The notes under the pieces: generated by a model
The model's database searches: none
What the model was told of the DNA's origin: nothing
What the model saw: the letters and a program-made list of their open reading frames with translations, nothing else
Assembly (NCBI GenBank): GCA_023055505.1
Contig: JALIRH010000001.1
Location: forward strand, 121,555,723-121,619,722
Length of the DNA: 64,000 bases
From: Callipepla californica brunnescens
Lineage: Eukaryota; Chordata; Aves; Galliformes; Odontophoridae
Direction: 5' to 3'
Position numbers and translations under genes: made by a program
Shown here: positions 55,623 to 64,000 of the stretch, one piece after another
How positions within the stretch are numbered: the first letter of the stretch is position 1
How the letters are laid out: every line of letters starts with the position of its first letter

Positions 55623-55978
55623 AAGCATCACATCTACCACCAGCAGCATAAAGTTCCACTGTGGTCCTCTGCTGTCCAGGAAGGGATTGGAGTCCTCAAC
55701 GACCAACAGAATGCTGCAGCTCTCAATACATAACTGATTAAAGGCAGCAATAACCTCCTGACCTGTGTTGCAGACTTGGTTAGGAAAGATTTGTATCACC
55801 ATAGTGACACCGTTTTTACTAGTGAAGCACCTGGAGAACCTCTGCATCGGGTCTATGATTCCAGTCAAAGAAGCTGGGCTTGCTTACTGATAAACCATCA
55901 GCTGAGCTTGAATACTGATTTCTGAGGTCCTGAAATTGAACCACTGAATTGGCTTAATGATAAACCAGACTCTGAGAA
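55623..55978. other. Unassigned sequence with open minus-strand frame
   Basis: A minus-strand frame stays open from 55868 into the CR1 copy. The non-CR1 part (about 80 codons) has no family I recognise and no splice signals. Probably chance. Confidence 0.35.
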
Positions 55979-56070
55979 ACCTGATCTACATGTAGATGTC
56001 CCATGCAGGGGAGTTGGACTAAATGACCTTCAAGGATCTCTTCCAACTCAAATGATTCTATGATCCTACG
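55979..56070 (+). mobile_element. CR1 LINE 3' end, sense, ~90 bp
   Basis: ACCTGATCTACATGTAGATG, GAGTTGGACTAAATGACCTT, CTCTTCCAACTCAAATGATT, CTATGATCC. Same terminal subtype as 11259-11549. Confidence 0.92.
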
Positions 56071-58597
56071 TTAAACAATACTTCATTCCAGCAGTTATAA
56101 ACCCTTATATGGAGAAAGTTTGCTCTTAGAATTTAGATGCTCATTTTCCAATTTAGTTTTATTTGCGTATTAGAAAAACACTACTTCCGTCCTCAGTAGC
56201 ATAGATCCAACACCAAGATTTGTTACATCCTGATGAACCTTTACTTGCCTCAGTGTTCTCAGCAGCAGCTGTGCCCTGACAACCTCACCAGAGATAAACC
56301 ACCTGCTAAGTGTACTGACACCTCTGAAGGCAGGTTTTGTCCCAGTTTCAGGTGGACTTTCAGCATGCACTGTAATCCAAACACAGCAGATTTTTGCACA
56401 GAGGATCAAAGGAGTTGCTCCTACAACATGCCCAGCACAAGAAACAGAAACAACTACTGCTTCCAGCTTAGCATCCCCAAATGACCGCTGCATCTCATCC
56501 TCTTGCATTTCAAATTCTCATGCATCCTCTTGCACCTTGTAGTGCTGAGAGGAGGCTGCTGCGTAAAGCTTGCACTTCCCCGTACAGTTGCGCTCCTTTT
56601 GAGGACCACTTTCTTCTAGGTGTTCCTCTCAACCCTTGAGAACCCCCAGGGAGTCCCCTGGAAGCTGGAGGAGGACTTCCCCCTCCATTACCAGCACTCT
56701 GTCTCATAGGATCCCACCAGGAGGCCAGACAAGGAGGGCTTTGCCATCGAGGCTGTCTCTCTCCCACGTTTCCAAATGGCCCCAGGGTGCCTCATTAGTC
56801 CCGCTGCTCCCTCACTGTGATGGAGCTCATTTCCTTTTTAATGCACAGGCTGACAGCCTGGAAATATCAAACCAAGCAGCTTCGCGTCCCGCTCAGATCT
56901 GAAGCGCTGTGCGTCAGAGCTAATTAGCTGGATTTCAAATCAGAAGGGCAACTGGCTACCTCCTCTGACAGCCTTGTTTTCTTCAGGACCTCCCAGGAAG
57001 ACTGTTTTAAAGGTTTCCCTTCTCATGCTTGAAATGAAATCACAGGAAGCTTCTTTTTTGAGGGGCTGAAGAGAGGGGGGCAGGTGAAACATGAGTTCTG
57101 TTTGCTTTGCCTCACCCAACACACTCAATACTTCCAAAAGTATGGGTAAAGATCAATTCACATCCATCAATCACCTTTGTTTCCTCCCTACACCACCATC
57201 AAATCCTGCCCCACAAATATCACCGTCATCTGTAGAGCTACCTTGGAAGAAAGTTGCTTTCTTTTGCGTAATATGGGTCAGTCACCTCCAGTATATTTCC
57301 TGGAACTTCTCTTTCTTCTCCTCTGCCTGCTGCTCTCCCTCTGAGAAGCCACCAAAATACATAGTCACCCAAAGCACTTCAGATTTTAGGGCTGGAAGAG
57401 CTGGGCATCCAACTGGATATCTCAAACCGCATCTGATGTTTCCCACGCTGTTCCCCATCTTAAACTTGCATTAGAGCCAGGTCATAACCAAAGTCAAGAG
57501 CAGAATTCAGTTTTTGGCTTCTTATGTATTGGCCAGTGTAAGATCAGGGGTGATTCTGTGCTGATCGGCTTTACGCCATCAGAATAGATGTTGGTTTTAG
57601 GAGCAGGTGCTTTGTGTTTTCTGCAGACTAAGTGTTCATAAATGTTTAATTGCTGATAACTCATAACTCCCTAGTCAATGAGGGACTCAAAACTTCTACC
57701 CCTCCACAAGCCTCTCTGATATGCAACAGAATTCCCTTAAAGGCTTCTTGTATGAACTGAAGCCCACCTGGAGTTGCTATTCGCTCCCCAAACCATTTAA
57801 CCACTCCTCAGCCTCCATCTCTGAACCTTTCATCACCTCTGCAGTGGATGCTGGGTTCCTACACAATATGTTGCTATGGGCAATTGGCAGTCTTGGGAAT
57901 CACTACAATAAATTCCCACCTGATTTCTTAGGCACCAATTCAGCCAGGCAAATTCTACATCTCTCCCCCCTCATTCCACATCCCCAATTAAAAGTAATAA
58001 TATCATTAAATTGTCTTTACATTTTTGTTGTTGGCTATGTCAAATGCCTTCACAATACCTGCTCTTTCAAAACCTAAGACAAAGAGAACCACACAAACTG
58101 GCTGCCCTCCATCACTTCATTACAAAACCCTACATTGTACATAAAGCCTTAATGAAGAAAACCTACTGATATGCTAGAGGGCCCCCAGCAGCACAGCATT
58201 TGAGTCCTGGGGAGGGGGAAGGCAAGTGCTCAGATCTCTGCAGCTTTAGGTAGCTGGAGTTATTTAACTCAGTAAAGGTGCAGCTGAGATGAAGCAATGT
58301 TGCTGGTGCTCTCCTCCAGGAAAAGTTTTCTGAGTCTTTAGGAGAAGTATTTCCAGTGCTGGGGTATTGATATTTCCATTTCTTCAGAGTGATGCTTTTC
58401 CCCATCATGAGTCTACAGTACATGGGGTACAGCTCCACGGGAGTGAAGGAGTCAGAATGTGGCTGTGGGGGAAGGCTTTCACCTGAAAGCCTCGACGTGT
58501 CCCACATATGATGCCTTCTTAATGCCTTTCAGATCTCCAGTAGAAGAGGGAAAGATTATTTATTCCCCTTTGGACTGAAAGGGTACCAAAGCATAAA
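56071..58597. other. Unique sequence with one CpG-bearing island
   Basis: Mostly ordinary unique DNA. Frames of 85-127 codons at 56170-56508 (-), 57091-57474 (+) and 57721-58077 (+) have no recognisable domains. The segment 56800-57060 has clustered CpG and a perfect TAATTA palindrome and is listed separately. Confidence 0.4.
56800..57060. promoter_or_regulatory. Candidate regulatory element with TAATTA palindrome
   Basis: The perfect 12-bp palindrome AGCTAATTAGCT lies at 56918-56929, a paired-type homeodomain core. CpG is clustered just before it (CTTCGCGTCCCGC, GAAGCGCTGTGCGTC at about 56880-56915) in an otherwise CpG-poor neighbourhood. CAGATCTG adds a further short palindrome. Functional status is inferred only. 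Confidence 0.28.
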
Positions 58598-58919
58598 GAG
58601 GTGGCAAGGTGGGTGCTGGCCATTTCTCCCACACAGTTAGCAATAGGATGAGAGGTTATGGCTTCAAGTTGTGCCAGGGGAGGTTCAGATTGGATATTAG
58701 CAAAACTTCCTTCTCCAAAAGAGTGGTTAGATGCTGGAACAGGCTGCCCAGGGAGAAGGTTGAGTCACCATCCTTGGAGGTGTTCAAAAAACGTTCAGAT
58801 GTTGTACAAAGTGATGTGGTTTAGCAGGGAAATATTGGCGGTAGATGAACAGTTGGACTAGATAATCTTGGAGGCTTTTTCCAATCTTTGTAATTCTGTG
58901 ATTCTGTTCTATGATTCTA
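58598..58919 (+). mobile_element. CR1 LINE 3' end, sense, ~320 bp
   Basis: AAGAGGTGGCAAGGTGGGTG, AGCAATAGGATGAGAGGTTA, TTCAGATTGGATATTAGCAA, AACAGGCTGCCCAGGGAGAA, ACAGTTGGACTAGATAATCT, and a tail of three octamers with one expanded (AATTCTGTGATTCTG, TTCTATGATTCTA). Well preserved. Confidence 0.95.
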
Positions 58920-59116
58920 AGAGATGAAAGGGGACCAAAAGAAAACTTCTACCCTTCTCTCCTCAATTAGACCTTAATTAGTGACTCTGGATTTATCTAT
59001 GTTGTGTGTGGAGATAGAGATTAAGTCATTCCCTTCACGACAAGCTACCCAGGCACAAGTAGACCTAGATCAGAGGCAAGGATCAGGTGTTACAGTTGTA
59101 TTGTGCCCCTGAGATT

Positions 59117-59231
59117 TAGAATCACAGAATCATAGAATCATCATCAAGATTGAAAAACTTCTAAGATCATCTAGTCCAATCATCAGCCCATCACCATCAT
59201 GCCCACTAAACCATGTCCCTATGTGTCATGT
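59117..59231 (-). mobile_element. CR1 LINE 3' fragment, antisense, ~115 bp
   Basis: TAGAATCACAGAATCATAGA, a diverged TTGAAAAACTTCTAAGATCA core, CATCTAGTCCAATCATCAGC and CATGCCCACTAAACCATGTC. It lies 200 bp after the sense copy at 58598-58919. The last CR1 in the window. Confidence 0.92.
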
Positions 59232-62200
59232 GCTTTTTACATATGGCTTGAAAGTGAAGGCTGCCAGAAACTGATCACAGCAGAACAACTTTGTCCTGTC
59301 CCTAGCTATGCTAACATGCTCAATGAGGCTTGGCACATCTGGTGATGAGTTAGGGAGCATCTGTGGCAACCCCATGACTGCAGTCTGGGCAGAGATGACA
59401 GGCTGAACACATGTACTGTGGGGTCAGGATTTGGGGCCTCTCATTGGATTTGTGCTGAAATCTGTCCTAGTAGAGCTCTCTAGTGCTGAAGAGTGTTTGG
59501 GGTGAGAGTTGAAAATGTTGAGAATGAACCTTGGCCCCTTGTGAGCCAATAGCTATGGAAAACTCTTGTACTTTACCCAGGCTAGACCACATCCAGGATG
59601 AATTGAAACTTTTCTTTTTTCTGTTAAATACACCCCTTTCTAATCCTGCTGTGCACCTGTGTAACATGATCAGTTCAGCCTTTACCAGAGGCACTTCTGT
59701 CTCTGGAAGGACTGTAATATAGGCTGCCTGATGCCACACGTGCTGTCTGTGGCTATGTCAGTCATTACAAATTTTTTCACTGTACTGGCAGAACTCAGCC
59801 AGCAAAACTCTCCTATTGGAGGATCAATAACAGCTGTGCAGTTTGCTTGAGCAATGGCATGAAGCAAAAGCTTGAATTATGCAGTAAAACTGTCCCAGCT
59901 TTGACTTGCAGGAACTGGCTGTAGGGGCTTTGATCATCCCAATTGCACACAGCAGAAGAAAGTATGTCCTTGTATTGTGGGGTGTGATAGCTCTGTGACC
60001 CTCTTCTCCACACTGAGGCTGCCCTGAAAAGGAGGTGATGTGACTGCTTTCCCATGTCTATTCATTTCTAGGAAATAATGAGTAAAACCTAGAAAGTCCT
60101 TAAACAGATGTGAAGGGAAATCATGATCCCACTACGTGGTGGATTCACTGGAAAGTTCTGAATGAGATTGTGTGGACTTGCTTGCACTTGCTTTGCATTG
60201 CAGGAGTTTCTCATATAACCTTTAAAACTGTCCCTACAGTGGAGATGGGCCAAGGTGTAGTTGGTTGTATAAGTTATGTGGTGTGATGCTATCAAGCATC
60301 TCTGCCAGAAGGCAAGAATTCCAGGACTTCTTGCACTGCCCCTGTTTTATGAATTGACGGAGGACTGCGTTGGCTTAGCTATCATGTTAAAAATATGTGC
60401 TTGCCCCACCCCAGTGTGGAGACTTGAATTACTTCATCGGATTGATGAGCTCTTCCTTCTGAACCACATCTGGAGGAACCAGACTGTTAGATCAGCTCTG
60501 TGGGGATGCTGCCAAGCCAAACCAAGCAGGCAGTCCTGTGGTCTGTGGATATTGTTCCAGCCCAAATCCTACTTCTAGCAATGGTCAAGGCTGGATATGT
60601 CAGTGAATGCCACACCCTGCTCAGCGTACTCAGTGCATGAGAAGCTGGGCACACTGTAACTCTGGACAGCATTACACATCGTAACGCTTGCTATGAGGCC
60701 AGTCAGCATCAAGCTCTGCCCAGAAAAACCTGATCCTCCTTCCCTCAGTATGCAGAGCTGCAGATGTTTTTAACAGCTGAAGCATTTTGCAGCTTTTAAA
60801 ACCAACATCCACCATTTTGCTCATCTCCTGCATGGTAGAAATTCAATAAATTCCTGTATCCATGCCCAGAGAATAGGGTGTGATAGATTACACAGAAAAT
60901 CTCTGTGTCTGAATACACATATATCCTGTTGGTAGTCCACTTAGTGAAGATAACTGAGGATGAGTTGTCTTTTTGTTTCAAATCCATCCTCAGTGGCTGA
61001 CTATGACACTGGAAAATGTTCATGGGGAAGGAAGGTACACCCTGGGACTCAGGAGTGGAGTCTGGCAGAGAAGCTGTTTTGCTTTCAAGAAACTGCTGAT
61101 CCTTGTCCCCATATGGCAGTTGTAGAATCTGAGTGCTAGCAAAGAAACTCAGGCCTGGTCTATTTAATACGCTCAGTTTTGATTCAGATGTGATCAGATC
61201 TGGTATAAATACATCGATTCTTGCTGGCAGAGTGATGGAAGTTTTGGTTCAGGGTGAGTTTTAGTTAGAACTAAGCGGAAGCTGCTGGAGAACTGGATGT
61301 TCCTCATTTGAACTGTAAAACAGTTCAAACACTGTTTGAACTGTAAAAACAGTAAAACAGTTCAATCCACTGTACGTGTTTGAAGCAAGCAGGTAAGTTC
61401 TGCACAGCTTCACGTCCCATCTGTTGCTCGATGCCTCCAGCCAGGTGCTGAGCTGTCGAGTTTTGTCTCCAAGTCTGTCTCAGTGCCTGTACTAGGATAT
61501 GTTTCACTCAAGTGATGCTCATTCCAGAAATCTGTAAGAATTGTGTAACACAGTCACTTGAAGGAAAACAAAGCCAGGCACCAAATAATCCAGGTATTCC
61601 ATCCCAAGGGTCTTAGTTTTGGTTCAGCCAGTTCCAAGGGATAAAGCTATAAGAAGAGACCAGACTCCCCCCTAGGGAGCTCATTTTATGTCAGTCTGGA
61701 CTTAGTCTGGAGACCACAGTCCATCAGCCAGTTTTATTTGAAAACTAACATCTGAAGTCAGAGCTATTTAAAGACTCCATCTATTTAAAACACACACAAC
61801 GAAAGGGAGATGGAAATAGCAGGGGCTGTGAGGAAGGGGGGGCTGAGCTCAAATTCTTCCTTGTCTGAACACATGGAGATTTGGACGTCTTCCATGGACA
61901 GCTCGCAGCCGCTGTGCCTGATTTGCCAGTGGCAGGGAAAGCAACATCTCCTGCACATGGTGACAGCTCTCCGACATCACAGCTGGGTCCTTGTGTGTGT
62001 TCTCAGGTTGTTATCACACTATTTATAGCTGGCACCTAGCTCTAAGCCATCAGATGTACTTGCACATGAGAGGGGAATTGCCACTTCAAGAATCCTTCGA
62101 GGACAAGGAAACAGAGTGAAGAGAAAGCCTGACATAAAATTGATGGAGAAGGAAGACAGGACATGAGGCATCTCAGGACCACGACTGGCCTAACAGACAA

Positions 62201-64000
62201 TATTCCTTTCCATATGATACCTACAGTAGTTCCTATCTACTTCACAGTCCCATGGTTATGGGAGAGGTACCGGTAAACCAGTACAGTGTAAGCAGCTTTT
62301 ATTTTGTAATATTCTTACTTCTGTCTTCTAGTTTCTTGCTCCAGGCTATTTTTTCTCCTCTCTACCACTGTGCAGCTTCTGGAGACATTGGCATTGGCTG
62401 CTGCCCTCATAGGAGAAACCTCTCTGCACTAAGTGGAGACCTGGCAGTCAGCATCCAGCACTCCATGAAAACTCTGGCTTCAGTTTGAGCTTTTCCCTGA
62501 CTGTTATAGCACAGCAGCTGTGAAATGCATTACTCACAGATGTCTATAATTAGGGTCCAGCACTGCCTTGCAATGGCATCTGAACCAAAAAGGCCAATGA
62601 AAATTGAACATTCTTGTTTGAGTCAGTAAACTGAAGATTTATGGTCAGTGCAATTCTGTTTGAACTATTTAGTGTCATCCCAACTGTGAGAATCAATGGC
62701 AGGAGTCCTGACTCCAGAGGGATTGCATCTAAGATGTTTCCAACAAGAAGTTCCCAAGTGGCTGGGAGAGTTGATGTCCTGGAATTGCATAGGATCCTCA
62801 ATGACAGAAGTAGGTCTCTACTGCTACATTTTGTGCTGATTATTTGTGCCTTCCTGTCTACCGTGGAAAACTAATTTGCATCTTGACTCACACCAGCTGT
62901 TTGCTACTGCTGATGAGCTTCAGTCATCTGTAAGTTGTGTCAACATTACATTTTGCATATAGTGCATTTTCTGTCAAGAGTCTACACCCAGAACCTTTTC
63001 AGCAGCCACAATATAATAAAATCTCCTACAGAAAGAAACAGCACCAAAACCAATAAACATACTCAGAGTTTCCCTACATAGAACCTACTTAAAATTTTGT
63101 CATCTATGCAGATTTTGTGAAAACAGGCTGAGCTTGTTGAAGATGTTGTTTCTACTGCTATGGGTCCACGCATTTTCAGGAGACTGTGAGGAGCAGGAGA
63201 GAGTCAAACATGCATAAAGAATAAGCAGTGAGGAAGTAGAGGTGGGAAAGAATCAGCACAGAGAAGAGATGGTTAAAACGAGCTCCCACCAAGATCACAG
63301 ATGAGCAACCAGCAGAACTGAAACCAGAATTTATCTTTGTGTTTCCTGTTCAGATCATCTGGATGCATCTTTTCCCTCCTTTACTGTCAACTTCCCTTTA
63401 TTACTGCAGATTAGCAGAAGCAAAGAGTAAGTGTTGGTTTATCATTATCATTGTCATAATATTCAATAATTTACATATTTATCTTTCATTAGTGTGCTGT
63501 GCTAACTTCATACTTGTGGATAATTCCCATTTGTAGCTGTGGTCTTTCCAGACATGGGAACATCTATCATTCCTGGAGATACATGCTATTTGACATTTTC
63601 TCTTCGAACAAAATATAATTGGATGTTCACACACCAAGCACAAGGTTACCAAGCACGAAATCAAACAAAAAAAACAACATTGCATGAACAGGGACATACA
63701 TCTGGGAGACACTTCAATCCATCTAGGGACCAGTAGATAGAAAATCTGAATAATAGATAGACTAACACGATGCTATCAGGGTCAGTGTCCTGTCTGCTTA
63801 AATCTACTTCATCAAACATCATCAAGGACAACATATCCCCTTTGCCCGTAGCTGGATGAGAGATGGTGAGGAAAAAAATAGTTGTGACTCATTACACCTT
63901 GCTGAGTAAGTCCTCTGTATTTTACTTTCAGCAGTCACAGTGCATCTTTGTGCTCTGGACATCAAACTGGTTTGCAAGTACTCCAGTTTTAGGGGTACTA
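59232..64000. other. Unique non-coding sequence, CR1-free to window end
   Basis: 4.8 kb without a recognised transposable element or gene. The notable structure is the inverted-repeat cluster at 61307-61365. Open frames under 110 codons have no identifiable product. Confidence 0.45.
61307..61365. repeat. Nested inverted repeats around TTGAACTGT
   Basis: 61307-61329 is a perfect 10-bp inverted repeat with a 3-bp loop (TTTGAACTGT - AAA - ACAGTTCAAA). The same arms recur at 61336-61344 and 61357-61365 around a 12-bp spacer (AAAAACAGTAAA). Any left arm can pair with either right arm, giving alternative hairpins or a cruciform. Confidence 0.9.

Noticed and set aside
55557..55868. 103-codon minus frame as a gene fragment
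   Set aside because: Its C-terminal third is antisense CR1 and the remainder matches no family I recognise.
1..64000. tRNA, rRNA, CRISPR, DNA-transposon or endogenous retrovirus
   Set aside because: Scanned for B-box-like GGTTCGAATCC strings, terminal inverted repeats and paired LTRs by eye; nothing convincing. A covariance-model and RepeatMasker run would be decisive.

Overview
The window is vertebrate nuclear DNA and almost certainly from a bird, most likely a galliform (chicken, turkey or quail type). The deciding signature is more than thirty CR1 LINE 3' fragments. Many end in tandem copies of the CR1 terminal octamer (ATTCTATG type), and their body sequence has the standard avian CR1 form. 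No long (CA)n microsatellite and no Alu/L1-type repeat was seen. I find no protein-coding gene that can be supported: reading frames over 60 codons are either low-complexity, lie inside CR1, or lack recognisable homology.

Left edge (1-2950): the only gene-proximal part. It holds a CpG-bearing unique segment (1-690), a tandem array built from the last ~50 bp of CR1 (697-970), a possibly conserved segment (971-1335), a ~300 bp polypyrimidine tract (1336-1637), and a GC- and CpG-rich island (about 1950-2950) with G-quadruplex motifs on both strands and opposed CTC/GGA triplet arrays. A strong splice-donor match on the minus strand at 2595/2594 suggests a mostly untranslated first exon of a gene running off the left end. 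Under that reading, everything to the right is upstream intergenic DNA. The alternative is a plus-strand gene with a very long first intron.

Middle and right (2950-64000): unique AT-rich sequence peppered with 5'-truncated CR1 copies in both orientations. Several are longer and keep decayed pieces of the ORF2 reverse transcriptase: 22640-23294, 29545-31115, 32667-33256 and 48227-48754. An older, more diverged CR1 piece lies near 27160-27600 and a probable MIR SINE relic at 39151-39300. A 9.3 kb stretch (38156-47477) has no recognisable CR1 and carries AT-rich, homeodomain- and forkhead-like motif clusters. Other candidate regulatory islands are 9060-9700 (with a near-perfect RFX X-box), 32010-32440 and 56800-57060.

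Simple-sequence features include a 224 bp purine-only-like (GGAAAA)/(GAAAAA) array at 50743-50966, nested inverted repeats at 61307-61365, an alternating purine-pyrimidine/palindromic stretch at 28873-28907 and several poly-A/T runs. I saw no tRNA, rRNA, CRISPR, retroviral LTR pair or DNA transposon that I could defend. The window looks like ordinary avian non-coding DNA next to one promoter. The points of interest are structural (repeat architecture, non-B DNA, possible enhancers) rather than a new gene system.
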